Assembly: GCF_031834595.1 (NCBI RefSeq)
Contig: NZ_CP115541.1
Coordinates: forward strand, 3,714,501 to 3,778,500
Direction of reading: 5' to 3'
DNA length: 64,000 bases
Source of the DNA: Stenotrophomonas oahuensis
Lineage (GTDB): Bacteria > Pseudomonadota > Gammaproteobacteria > Xanthomonadales > Xanthomonadaceae
The number at the start of each line of letters is the position of its first letter. Position 1 is the first letter of the stretch. A program made the translations under genes and the position numbers. Under the pieces are notes generated by a model. The model searched no databases. It had not been told where the DNA came from and saw nothing but the letters and a program-made list of their open reading frames with translations. This document shows, one piece after another, positions 38,846 to 47,694 of the stretch.

Positions 38846-41133
38846 GGCAGCTGCGCGTCAACAGCGCCAGCGCCGGGCGCAGGTAGCCCAGCAGGCGCTC
38901 CACCTCCAGCCAGTCGGCGGGTTCCTCAAGGTCCAGTTCGTGCAGGTCGGAGGCGATGCCCGCCAGCGACGGCTGCCCCAGCATGCGCAGCACCCCGGCC
39001 AGGCGATGGGCGTGGTGGCGCAGAGGCTTGCCATCGTGGGCGCGCAGCGCGTCATTGATGGCCTGCTGCTCTTCCAGTACGGCCTGGAGATAGTGCAGCC
39101 ACATCGGATCGTCGCTGGCGGTCGGCGACGCATCCGCAACGCCTGTGGGAGAGCTGCCCAGCCCCAGCAGTGACAGCAGCTGACGCGTATCCAGCGGTTT
39201 GTACAGCACCGCATCCATGCCGCAGTCGCGACAGCGTTGCACATGTGCCGGTGCGTCATTGGCGGACAGCGCGATCAGCATGGCGGGCAGACGTTGTTGC
39301 TCCAGTTCCTGCCGGCGCAGCAGCCGGGCCAGGTCGTAGCCGTTGATATCGCCCAGAACACAGTCCAGCAGCACCACCCCGCAGGGCTCGCTGGCCTGGA
39401 CCTGCAGCGCGGCCGCAGCGTCGGCGGCGGTGCTGACGGATGCGCCGAGCGCCGCCAGCTGCCGGCTGACCACGGTGCGGTTCATCGCATGGTCTTCGAC
39501 CAGCAGCAGCGAGCGCCCGGCCAGGGGCTGGCCGACCGGCCCACTGTCGGGGGCTTCAATGACCACCGGCAGCAGGACCTCGAAACTGCTGCCCTGGCCG
39601 GGCACGCTGCACAGGCTCACCTGGCCGCCGAGCGCCTTGACCAGATCGTTGCAGATTGCCAGCCCCAGGCCCGAGCCGCCGGTCGGATGGGTGTGCGCGT
39701 CGTGCACCTGGGCGAACGGCTTGAACACAGCGTGCTGCTGGTCGAGCGCGATGCCGATGCCGGTGTCGTGGACGCCCAGCAGCAAGGTGGCGCGCTCGGG
39801 TTCCAGCCTCAGTTCCAGCAGGATCTCAATGCCGCCGCGATCGGTGAACTTGAGCGCGTTGCCAAGCAGGTTGTTCAACACCTGGCGCAGCGCGTCGGCG
39901 TCCACCCACATGCGAGGCAGCGGGTCGGTCAGTTGCCGCACGGTGAGGGTCAGCCCTTTGTCCTCGGCGCCGGGGCGGTGGGTCGCCGCGCACTCCAGCG
40001 CCAGTTGCCGCATGTCCTGCCAGGCGGGGCGTGGCTGGTACTCGCCGGCGGCAAGGCGCGAGTAGTCCAGAGCATGCCCGAGCAGCTGGCGCAGCCCGCT
40101 TCCGGCGACCCGGGCGGCATCGGCCAGCTGCTGTTGGCCCTTGTCCAGGCCGGACTGCTGCAGCAGGTCCACCGAGGCCACCAATGTCTGCGCCGCGTTG
40201 CGCACCTCATGGCTCATCGTGGCGATGAACCGGGCCTGCTGGCGCTCGCTGCGCTGCGCGGCCAGCTGTGTGCGGCGCAGCCAGAAGCCGGCAGCCAGCA
40301 GCGACAGCACGGTCAGGCCCATGGTCACCAGTTCCCAGCGGAAGTGCTGCGACAGCACGGCAATCGAAGGTCCACTGAAATAGGTGGCGCGGGTCCAGCG
40401 CTGCATCAACAGCGCATGTTCCTGCGGGCTGATCGATCGCATCGCCTGGTGAATCTGGTCCAGCAGTGCGTGGTCCTGCTGCCGCACCACCCAGGTGCAG
40501 GCTGCCCGGCAGATTGCCGGGCGCGCCGTGCAGCAGCAGGCTGTCGCCGTGATCGCGGCGCACCAGCGGCCGCATGGCCACGTCCAGCTCCAGCGCCACG
40601 TCGGCAACACCGGTTTCCACCGCCGCCAACGCCTCGCGCAGCGTGGGCACGGACATCGTCTGCAGGTTCGGGTGATGGCTGGCCAGCCACTCGGCGTAGC
40701 GGCTTCCGCCGATTACCGCAATGCGGCGCAGATGCGTCAGCTCAGGTGGGTTGGGGTGGGTGTGACGGCTGGCCAGCAAGGCCTGGCCACGGTAGTACGC
40801 GGGCGAGGCGACGAGCGTGTTGCAGGGTGCGCCCTCCAGTCCACCCAGCAGCAGCATCAGGTCGGCCTGACCGTCACACAGTGCCTGCAGTGCGGCGCGC
40901 GCGGACTCCACCCGCTGCTCACGGAAGCTGAGTCCGGTTTCCTGGCTCACCAGCTGGGCATAGCTGCTGACCAGGTTGGCGTCGCGCGCCGCCCGGGTTT
41001 CCGGAGTGAGCAGACGATGCTGTGACGGGTCGGCCGCCACGCGGATCAGGCGGTTGCCGTCGGACGCATGGGCGGTGAGCGCCAGCAACCAGACCGTCAG
41101 CAGCGCTGCGCCGCAGCAACGCGCCGTGCTCAC
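38769..41133 (-). pseudogene. BvgS-like hybrid sensor kinase interrupted by a frameshift
   Basis: One gene split over two frames. The upstream part, from GTG 41133 (overlapping the regulator stop), codes for a signal peptide (CCGAALLTVWLLALTAHAS) and a periplasmic solute-binding-protein-type sensor domain (RIAVIGGSRYAEWLASHHP, VADVALELDVAMRPLVRRDH). The frame is lost at about 40490-40497. In the shifted frame the protein continues: WVVRQQDHALLDQIHQAM, a membrane helix (ELVTMGLTVLSLLAAGFWL), HisKA (FIATMSHEVRNAAQTLVAS), HATPase (DTGIGIALDQQ, GGSGLGLAICNDL), receiver (LLVEDHAMNRTV, LLDCVLGDINGYDLA, LYKPLD) and a C-terminal Hpt domain (HHAHRLAGVLRML). Removing one base, or adding two, restores about 787 codons. 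This may be a true null mutation, a phase-variable site, a programmed frameshift or a sequence error. The partner regulator lies directly upstream. Confidence 0.85.
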
Positions 41134-41789
41134 AACACCGCCAGTTGATGGCGCAGCGTGAACAGGTCGCGGTCGGTGCGCAGCCCCAGCTTGCGGAAGG
41201 CGGCGTGCTTCTGTGTGCTGATGGTCTTGATGCTGCGGTTGCGGACCGCGGCGATTTCGGTGACGGTCATGCCGCTCAGGCACAGCTGCAGCACTTCCCG
41301 TTCGCTGGGGGTCAGCCGATGTTCGGCGTGCTCATCGCGATAGCCCTCGGGCAGGTGGATGTGGCCGGCGGCCACGCGGCCGACGGCGCGCGCCAGTTCC
41401 TCCAGCGACTGGCTTTTCGACACCACGCCCGCGGCACCGGCGGCGATGGTGTTGGAGATCATCACATGGTGGACGTTGGCCGAGAACATCAGCAGACGCA
41501 CCCGCGGGAATCGCCGGCGCAGCATGCGCAGCAGCTCCATGCCCTGCAGGTCGCCTTCGGCGAGCGCATAGTCGATGACCGCCACGTCGACGTGGCAGCG
41601 GGCCAGCGTGGCAATCAGCGCGCTGCTGCGTGCATGGTTGCCCACCACTTCAAGCCGGTTGTGGTTGGACAGATGGACGCAACTGCCATGACGGACCACG
41701 TCGTGGTCATCGAGCAGGGCAATCTTGAGAACGGACGGAAGGCATTTTCCGCACACGGGACCTGGATGGCGCTTGGACAAGGGAGGCAC
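41130..41789 (-). CDS. LuxR/NarL-family response regulator, RcsB/BvgA-like
   Basis: A 219-residue regulator from GTG 41789 with an N-terminal receiver (LLDDHDVVRHG; phospho-acceptor in VAVIDYALAEGDLQGMELL; VVSKSQSLEELA) and a C-terminal helix-turn-helix (LTPSEREVLQLCLSGMTVTE, RNRSIKTISTQKHAAFRKLG). The SIKTISTQK form is that of the RcsB/BvgA group. Its stop overlaps the start of the BvgS-like kinase gene (GTGA), so sensor and regulator were built as a unit. The first 20 or so residues are unusual and the start could lie a little downstream. Dyad sequences stand upstream of the gene. Confidence 0.9.
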   Translation of the reverse strand: MPPLSKRHPGPVCGKCLPSVLKIALLDDHDVVRHGSCVHLSNHNRLEVVGNHARSSALIATLARCHVDVAVIDYALAEGDLQGMELLRMLRRRFPRVRLLMFSANVHHVMISNTIAAGAAGVVSKSQSLEELARAVGRVAAGHIHLPEGYRDEHAEHRLTPSEREVLQLCLSGMTVTEIAAVRNRSIKTISTQKHAAFRKLGLRTDRDLFTLRHQLAVL

Positions 41790-41841
41790 GCAATCGTGGG
41801 ATTTGCGCCATTCTTACTGCTTGAACGCGTCACAAGGTTCT

Positions 41842-41868
41842 TCTGACGTCAGATTAGGATGATTCCTA
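41842..41868. promoter_or_regulatory. Dyads upstream of the response regulator (RcsB-box-like)
   Basis: TCTGACGTCAGA (41842-41853) is a perfect 12-base palindrome. Immediately beside it TAGGA-N4-TCCTA (41855-41868) is a second dyad that resembles the RcsB box TAAGAATATTCCTA. Autoregulation by the RcsB-like product is plausible. The 172-base gap carries no gene. Confidence 0.4.
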
Positions 41869-41961
41869 TAAGCGGGGCGGGGGCGAGCGGCGCTTCGGCG
41901 TCGTCTGCCAGAACGTCGTTTTTTCAACCAACCGCGCCGGGAGCGTGAACGCGCAACGCGC

Positions 41962-42843
41962 TCAGCGCTGACCGCGATCCAGCAGTCGCGCGAACTGCGT
42001 GGCGAGGTCCACGATGATCGGCTCGGCGGCTGGTCGGTGCAGCAGCGCCACCTCGAAGCCGTCCATCGGGGAGAACCCCTGGCGTGCGCCGAGCACGCGA
42101 TGGTCGCGGGTGACGGCGCGGGCCGGCAGCAGACTGATGCCCATGCCATCGGCCACCGCCCCCTGGATGCCGCTGAGGCTGGAGCTGGTGAAACTGATCC
42201 GCCAGCGCTTTCCCTGGCTCTCCATTGCCGCAATCAGCTCATCACGGTACAAGCCACGCGGTGGGAAGGTGACCAGCGGCACCGGGTCCTCCTGCAGGCA
42301 CGGCGTACGGGCACTGTCCACCCAGCGCATCGGCTCGGGCCAGCAGGCCATTGCGGGCCGGCTGGCGCGTCGCTGCTTGACCACGGCAAGGTCCAGCTCG
42401 CCGTGGTCGAAGGCCTGTGCCAGGTCGCGACTCAAGCCGCTGGTCACTTCCAGTTTCACGTGCGGGTGGCGGCGGTTGAAGCGGCCAAGCAGGGTGCTGG
42501 TGCGGCGACTGACGAAATCCTCCGGCACGCCCAGGCGCACGGTGACCGCCACGGTGGCACCGGCCAGTACCTCGCGCATCTGGTCGTTGAGCGCCAGCAT
42601 CTGGCGGGCGATGCCGAGCAGCGCATGGCCGGCATCGGTGGGATGAACATCACGATTGGCGCGCACCAGCAACGGACGCCCGGCAATGTCTTCAAGACGC
42701 CGGATCTGCTGGCTGACCGTGCTCTGGGTGGAGTGCAGCCGCGCTGCCGCTGCGGTGAAACTGCCGCAGTCGGCGACCATGACCATGGCGCGCAACAGGT
42801 CCAGATCGAACAGCGTGCGTGGGGAATTAGCGCGGGCAGTCAT
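41962..42843 (-). CDS. LysR-family transcriptional regulator
   Basis: A 293-residue regulator with the N-terminal winged helix (FDLDLLRAMVMVADCGSFTA, STQSTVSQQIRRLEDIAGRP, LLVRANRDVHPTDAG) and a substrate-binding-type effector domain (VRLGVPEDFVSRRTSTLLGR; GISLLPARAVTRDHRVLGAR). The effector is unknown. Its ATG overlaps the stop of the WYL-domain regulator gene (ATGA), so the two regulators are co-translated. A LysR gene transcribed behind another regulator is unusual; no divergent target faces its start. Confidence 0.92.
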   Translation of the reverse strand: MTARANSPRTLFDLDLLRAMVMVADCGSFTAAAARLHSTQSTVSQQIRRLEDIAGRPLLVRANRDVHPTDAGHALLGIARQMLALNDQMREVLAGATVAVTVRLGVPEDFVSRRTSTLLGRFNRRHPHVKLEVTSGLSRDLAQAFDHGELDLAVVKQRRASRPAMACWPEPMRWVDSARTPCLQEDPVPLVTFPPRGLYRDELIAAMESQGKRWRISFTSSSLSGIQGAVADGMGISLLPARAVTRDHRVLGARQGFSPMDGFEVALLHRPAAEPIIVDLATQFARLLDRGQR

Positions 42844-43811
42844 GTCCGCCCAGCATACGCCACCCCGCGCAGCAGGCGCGCACTGGTGTCGCGTAGATGC
42901 TGCTGCAGCTCGGGTGGTCCCAGCACTTCGAACTCCACCTCCAGCATGATCAGCCAGATCTCCAGCAATCCTGGGGAGTATTCAGCGCAGCGCAGCAGGC
43001 AGCTGTCCGCGTCGCGCGGTTCCAGTGCGCCCAGGCTGGGCGGCACACGCTGTCGCATCGCGGCCAGCGGCGCATGCAGCACCACCTGCGCTTCTACGGC
43101 GTGGCTGGGTAGCGCGAGGATCTGCTTGACGTAGCGGCCCAGGTCGCCATCACCCGGCGACGGACGCGGCCGGAAGTGCACGCCAACCTGCGGTGCTGCG
43201 GTAATGCGGTCGATGCGGAAGGTGCGCCAGTCCTGTCGTGCGGTGTCCCAGGCGACCAGGTACCAGCGGCGTTCGGCTTGGACCACGCCTTGCGGCTCGA
43301 CCTGGCGATGACTGCCGACGCCGTTGCGGTCGGCGTAGTCAAAGTGCAGTTGCAACTGATCGCGGCAGGCGGCCGCCAGGGTTCCCAGCAGACCGGCATC
43401 GACCACCGGACCGCCGGGGTGGGTCGGCACGATTGCGGTGCGCAATGCATCCAGGCGGCGGCGCAGGCGCAATGGCATCACCTGCTCCAGCTTGACCAGG
43501 GTGGTGATCGCGGTCTGTTCGATGCCGCTGATGGTCCCGGTCACAGCGGTGCGCAGGGCCAGCGCCGCAGCCAACGCCTCCTCGTCGTCCAGCAGCAACG
43601 GCGGCAGGGCCCTGCCTGCACGGAATGCGTAGCCGCCGGCAACGCCGCTGCTTGCCTGGATCGGGTAGCCGAGCTCGCGCAGGCGATCAATGTCACGGCG
43701 CAGTGTGCGCGCATGCACGCCCATCTCGGTGGCCAGTGCAGGGCCGGACCAGTGCGGCCGCGACTGCAGCAGCGACAACAGGCGAAGCAGGCGGGACGAG
43801 GTGGTCAGCAT
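42840..43811 (-). CDS. HTH-WYL transcriptional regulator (YafY family)
   Basis: ATG 43811 gives 323 residues: an HTH_11 domain (TTSSRLLRLLSLLQSRPHWS, LATEMGVHARTLRRDIDRLR, ELGYPIQASSGVAGGY) and a WYL domain (VQAERRWYLVAWDTARQDWR, FRIDRITAAPQVGVHF) with the C-terminal WCX extension. WYL domains bind nucleic acid or small ligands and often control stress or DNA-modifying genes. It is divergent from the glutathione transferase gene, with 116 bases between them, a likely target, and overlaps the LysR gene by 4 bases. Confidence 0.92.
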   Translation of the reverse strand: MLTTSSRLLRLLSLLQSRPHWSGPALATEMGVHARTLRRDIDRLRELGYPIQASSGVAGGYAFRAGRALPPLLLDDEEALAAALALRTAVTGTISGIEQTAITTLVKLEQVMPLRLRRRLDALRTAIVPTHPGGPVVDAGLLGTLAAACRDQLQLHFDYADRNGVGSHRQVEPQGVVQAERRWYLVAWDTARQDWRTFRIDRITAAPQVGVHFRPRPSPGDGDLGRYVKQILALPSHAVEAQVVLHAPLAAMRQRVPPSLGALEPRDADSCLLRCAEYSPGLLEIWLIMLEVEFEVLGPPELQQHLRDTSARLLRGVAYAGRT

Positions 43812-43927
43812 GAGCGCAGGATCGCCACAATCGAGGACAGGAACTGTCCGCAATGGTCGCTAGCCTGTGTCCATGGTGCAAGCCCCGGTGGCGGCACCGC
43901 GACGTCCCTCAACACAAAGGAATGCAC

Positions 43928-44533
43928 ATGTCTTTGGTCTTCTATTGGCACCCGATGTCCAGCGCCACGCCGATTGCCTGCGCGCTGGCAGAACTGGCGG
44001 TTCCCCACGACCGCGTCCGCATCGACATCCGCAATGGTGAGCAGCGCACGCCGGAATACCTGGCCATCAACCCGAATGGCAAAGTGCCCTGCCTGGTGGT
44101 GGATGGCACACCCATCTTCGAAGCGCTTGCCATCCACCTGTGGCTGGGCGCGCGCTTCGGTGTCGCCCAGGGCCTGTGGCCGGCGGAGGGCACGCCCGAG
44201 CGCCTGCAGGCGATGTCCTGGTGCGCCTGGTCGTACGTGACCTACGGACCGGCCATCAATCGACTGCGGCTGGCCAGCAGCGGGGGCGAGCTTGAGAACG
44301 CGGCGCATGCCGAGGCCGCGCGTGCATTGCTGCAGGAGCTGCTGGACATCCTGGAGGCACGGCTGCGTGCGCAGGACTGGATGGTGGGCCCGGCGTACTC
44401 CCTGGTCGACCTGGTCGTGGCGCAGGTGGTGGGCTATGGGATGCATGTGGGCGCGAGGGTGGACGGGCACCCCGCCGTTGCGCGCTGGCTGGGCGAGGTC
44501 ATGGCGCGTCCGGCGATGCAGGCCGACGCCTGA
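43928..44533 (+). CDS. Glutathione S-transferase family protein
   Basis: A 201-residue GST from ATG 43928 (AAAGGA 6 bases upstream; an ATG two codons earlier also exists). The thioredoxin-like N-terminal domain shows MSLVFYWHPMSSATPIACAL, with the Ser of SSATP as likely activating residue, the cis-proline region NGKVPCLVVDGTPIFEALAI, and a helical C-terminal domain with PAYSLVDLVVAQVV. Class and substrate cannot be fixed. It is divergent from the WYL-LysR pair, as GST genes often are from their regulators. Confidence 0.9.
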   Translation: MSLVFYWHPMSSATPIACALAELAVPHDRVRIDIRNGEQRTPEYLAINPNGKVPCLVVDGTPIFEALAIHLWLGARFGVAQGLWPAEGTPERLQAMSWCAWSYVTYGPAINRLRLASSGGELENAAHAEAARALLQELLDILEARLRAQDWMVGPAYSLVDLVVAQVVGYGMHVGARVDGHPAVARWLGEVMARPAMQADA

Positions 44534-44588
44534 CTGGTATTTATTACATTAATGCGGGTCATGGCGAAATTTAACTGGTGAATATCGG

Positions 44589-44612
44589 CCCCTGCGCCGT
44601 ATGGTGCAGGGG
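44589..44612 (+). terminator. Possible terminator after the GST gene
   Basis: CCCCTGC (44589-44595) and GCAGGGG (44606-44612) form a 7-bp stem with a 10-base loop, followed by TCTTCCC. The T content is weak. It could also be a hairpin in the leader of the following amidohydrolase gene, whose ATG is 20 bases downstream. Confidence 0.4.
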
Positions 44613-44632
44613 TCTTCCCATTGCGACCTGCC

Positions 44633-46078
44633 ATGAAGCGTTCCGTAGTGCTGCTGTCCCTGTTGCTGGCGATGTCGCCGGCCGTCTCCGCCGCCGAGCG
44701 GGCCGACCTGATCATCCGCCATGCCACCGTGGTCGACGTGGAGCAGGCGACCACGCATGCTGACCAGGCGGTGGTGGTGCGCGGTGATGCCATCGTGGCG
44801 GTGGGTGCAGATGCCGCCATTGCAAAGGCATGGAAGGCCGAACGCAGGATCGACGGCAGCGGCCGCTATCTCATTCCCGGCCTGTGGGACATGCATGTGC
44901 ATTTCGGCGGTGGCCCCGAGCTGGTAGAGGAGAACAAGGCGCTGCTGCCCTTGTACATCGCCCACGGCATCACCACCATCCGCGACTGCTCCGGCGACCT
45001 GCCAGGACAGGTGCTGCAATGGCGCGACGAGATCGCGCACGGCACGCTGGAAGGCCCGCGCCTGTTCACCTCCGGAGCCAAAATCGAGGGCATCAAGCCG
45101 GTCTGGAAGGGCACCATCGAGGTCGGCAGCCGCGAAGACCTGGACGCCGCCTTCAAGCGCCTGCGCGAAGACCGGGTGGACTTCGTCAAGATCACCGACA
45201 GCACACTGACCCCGGATCTGTTCCTGCAGGCGGTGAGCGGTGCGCGTGCCAACGGACTGCGTGCGTCGGGTCATATTCCGATGGCCTTGACCGTGCAGCA
45301 GGCCGTTGATGCCGGCATCAGTTCGATTGAACACCTGGATTACGCCTACAAAGCCGGGGTCAAGGATGAAGCCGCCATTGCCGCCGATTTCGCTGCCGGG
45401 CGGATCAACCGCGCTGAAGCGAACCAGCGTCTGGATGCGGGCTTCGACCGCGACACCGCACTGACGGCGTATCGCGGCTTTGCCGCCAAGGGTGTGTACG
45501 TGACGCCCACGCTCAATGGTGGGCGCATTCTGGACTTCCTTGACCAGGACGATCACGCCAACGATCCGTACCTGCAGTACATCGGGCCCAAGCTGCAGGG
45601 CACCTACGCGTGGCGTGTCGAACGTGCCGCCAAGGCTACGCTGGCACAGATTGAAGCCCGCCATCAGCAGTATCACCAGGTGGCGGCGGTGCTGCCGCTG
45701 CTGCAGCAGGCCGGTGTCACCATCATGGCCGGTACTGATGCCGGCTTCCTCAACTCGTTCAACTATCCCGGCATCGGGCTGCACGACGAACTGAGCCTGT
45801 TCGTCAAGGAAGGGTTGACCCCGGCGCAGGCGCTGTCAGCGGCCACCCGTGCCGGCCCCGCCTGGTTTGGTCAGCTCGACCGCTATGGCAGCGTGAGCCA
45901 GGGGCGTGCAGCGGACCTGGTGCTGCTGGATGCCAATCCGTTGCAGGACATCCAGGCAACTCGTCGCATCAACACCGTGGTGATGCGCGGGCAGGTGTAT
46001 GACCGACAGGCACTGGATGCCTTGCTGGAACGCACGCGTGCCCAGGTGGCGGCATGGCGCACAGCCGCGACACCCTGA
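44633..46078 (+). CDS. Secreted amidohydrolase (imidazolonepropionase-like)
   Basis: ATG 44633 gives 481 residues with a signal peptide (MKRSVVLLSLLLAMSPAVSA). The amidohydrolase fold follows: RADLIIRHATVVDVEQATTH, PGLWDMHVHFGGG (two metal-binding His), FVKITDSTLTP (bridging Lys region), RASGHIPMALTVQQ and SIEHLDYAY (two more His) and AGTDAGFLNSFNYPG (metal Asp). The set is complete, so it should be active. Exported members of this group include dipeptidases and beta-lactam-like hydrolases; the substrate is not evident. It is preceded by an AT-rich stretch (44537-44555) that may hold its promoter. Confidence 0.88.
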   Translation: MKRSVVLLSLLLAMSPAVSAAERADLIIRHATVVDVEQATTHADQAVVVRGDAIVAVGADAAIAKAWKAERRIDGSGRYLIPGLWDMHVHFGGGPELVEENKALLPLYIAHGITTIRDCSGDLPGQVLQWRDEIAHGTLEGPRLFTSGAKIEGIKPVWKGTIEVGSREDLDAAFKRLREDRVDFVKITDSTLTPDLFLQAVSGARANGLRASGHIPMALTVQQAVDAGISSIEHLDYAYKAGVKDEAAIAADFAAGRINRAEANQRLDAGFDRDTALTAYRGFAAKGVYVTPTLNGGRILDFLDQDDHANDPYLQYIGPKLQGTYAWRVERAAKATLAQIEARHQQYHQVAAVLPLLQQAGVTIMAGTDAGFLNSFNYPGIGLHDELSLFVKEGLTPAQALSAATRAGPAWFGQLDRYGSVSQGRAADLVLLDANPLQDIQATRRINTVVMRGQVYDRQALDALLERTRAQVAAWRTAATP

Positions 46079-46098
46079 TCCAACCATAGGTGCACCAC

Positions 46099-46127
46099 CA
46101 CAACGCCCCGTCTGACGGGGCGTTGTG
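46099..46127. terminator. Terminator after the amidohydrolase gene
   Basis: A perfect 13-bp inverted repeat CACAACGCCCCGT / ACGGGGCGTTGTG with a 3-base loop. It is followed on the plus strand by GCGTTTC; the T tract is short. Confidence 0.75.
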
Positions 46128-46278
46128 CGTTTCGGATATGCATTCTGCAAGGATTCCTACGCCGCCTTGAAACAAGTTGCATGGGGTGAGGCGGGCAGGC
46201 GCGCCTACTCTGCGCGTCCTGTTTGGTGTGCGGCGACGACAGCCGTGCACAGAGCGCTTCGCCGTGGGATCTGTTGTG

Positions 46279-47019
46279 ATGAAACGACTGCTGTGGCCGT
46301 TGCTGTTGTCTTTCGCGTTGCCTGTCATCGGCAACGCGGCTGCCCCGAGTATCCAGGTGGGGGCGATGTATGAGTACCTGGAGTCCGACCAGGCCAGCCT
46401 GCTCAAACGCGTGCACAACCGTGGAACCGCCACGGCCTTCGTCCGGGTCGTGATCAGCGAGGTGGTCTATGACGATGACCAGCGTGCACACGAGCACGCG
46501 GTGGATGCCAACGCAGCGGGTGGGGACGGGCTGATCGCCAGCCCTGCACGGCTGATCATTCCAGCGCAGGGGCAGCAGGCCGCACGTCTGGTGTTCCTGG
46601 GTGATCGCAGCCGCGAACGTTATTACCGCGTGCGGTTTGTCCCGGTGCTGCCGAAGGCGGCGGATGAGTTCGCGCTGACCACCGAGGAAGCACGGGAGTA
46701 CGACGCGCAGCTGTCCGCCGGGGTCAACGTGCTGGCCGGTTACGGTGTGTTTGTGATCGTCCATCCGGACAGCGCGCACTACGAAGTCCGCACCGAGCAT
46801 GGACCCGACCATGTGCTGCTGCACAACGTTGGCAACAGCACCGCCGTGCTGGATGACCTGCGTACCTGCGTTGGCAGCGGTCGTGCGGAAACCTGCAGTC
46901 CGGCCCAGCGCATCCACCTGCTGCCGCAGCGGCAACAGCGTCTCGATCATGACCAGGGCCAGCGCCATCGACTGCGGCTGGTGGAAGGCGAGCGCCGCCG
47001 ACCGCTGCAGCTGCCCTGA
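46279..47019 (+). CDS. Periplasmic fimbrial chaperone, alpha (CS1/cable pilus) type
   Basis: ATG 46279 gives 246 residues with a signal peptide (MKRLLWPLLLSFALPVIGNA). The PapD-like fold is indicated by ASLLKRVHNRGTATAFVRVV, the base-patch region LIASPARLIIPAQGQQAARL and RERYYRVRFVPVLPKAADEF, then a second Ig domain ending in ERRRPLQLP. The chaperone donates a strand to pilins and delivers them to the usher. It is the first gene of a four-gene set (chaperone, pilin, usher, tip protein), the order of the CS1/CFA-I and cable pilus clusters. No clear ribosome site precedes the ATG. Confidence 0.87.
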   Translation: MKRLLWPLLLSFALPVIGNAAAPSIQVGAMYEYLESDQASLLKRVHNRGTATAFVRVVISEVVYDDDQRAHEHAVDANAAGGDGLIASPARLIIPAQGQQAARLVFLGDRSRERYYRVRFVPVLPKAADEFALTTEEAREYDAQLSAGVNVLAGYGVFVIVHPDSAHYEVRTEHGPDHVLLHNVGNSTAVLDDLRTCVGSGRAETCSPAQRIHLLPQRQQRLDHDQGQRHRLRLVEGERRRPLQLP

Positions 47020-47096
47020 CATTTTCCGTTGTTCAAGCCCGGCCGCGCGGGTTCCGTGACGCGGCATCCGTTACAACCTTCTGTGGAGATGACGTT

Positions 47097-47597
47097 ATGC
47101 GTTTGATGATGATCCCGCGTGCCCTGACGGGTGCATTGCTGCTGGCCCCGCTGGGTGCGATGGCGGCGGTTGAGCAGTATCCCCTGCAGGTGACCGTGGA
47201 GGCGGTGGTGCCTTCGCCCACCGGCCTGCAGATCTCGCCGGTGGGCGACTGGGCCGGCCGCGTGCAGAGCATGCGCTGGAACCTGGCCACCGAGCGGCTG
47301 GACCCGATCCGTCAGCAGCTGGACATGAAAAGCGGGCTGGGCGCGATTGTGGCCTACCTCAGCAGTGAGGCGCTGTTGACCAGTGCCGGCAACCAGATTG
47401 GCCTGACCGTCACCGTGGCAGGCCAGGAACTCGGCGTCGGCGCGGCGGCCGCCGCCGAGGTAGCCAGTGCCACGGAAGCGGCGGCCAGCAAGCGCGCGGC
47501 GGTGGAGATCCTGGCGGCGGCTCCCGCCGTGGGCGGCTATGCGCAGGGTAACTACCAGGGCAACGTTTTCATGATGTTCGAAAGCGGCACGCCCTGA
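47097..47597 (+). CDS. Major fimbrial subunit, CS1/CooA-like
   Basis: A 166-residue precursor from ATG 47097 with signal peptide (MRLMMIPRALTGALLLAPLG, cleaved at AMA-AV) and mature start VEQYPLQVTVEAVV, close in layout to CooA/CfaB pilins (VEK.ISVTASV). The C-terminus GGYAQGNYQGNVFMMFES matches the YQG-V-hydrophobic final strand of that family. Alpha-fimbriae pilins lack the disulphide of type 1 pilins, and this one has no cysteine. An Ala-rich helix-like stretch (about 120-145) is unusual for a pilin. Confidence 0.85.
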   Translation: MRLMMIPRALTGALLLAPLGAMAAVEQYPLQVTVEAVVPSPTGLQISPVGDWAGRVQSMRWNLATERLDPIRQQLDMKSGLGAIVAYLSSEALLTSAGNQIGLTVTVAGQELGVGAAAAAEVASATEAAASKRAAVEILAAAPAVGGYAQGNYQGNVFMMFESGTP

Positions 47598-47694
47598 TTC
47601 TTACCACGCTGTGCCGGTGCCGTGCGGCACCCAGCCGGTTCCGCACGGCACCCGTCCGCGTGTGCCGCTTCTGATTCACTCCGCTGGAATTCTC

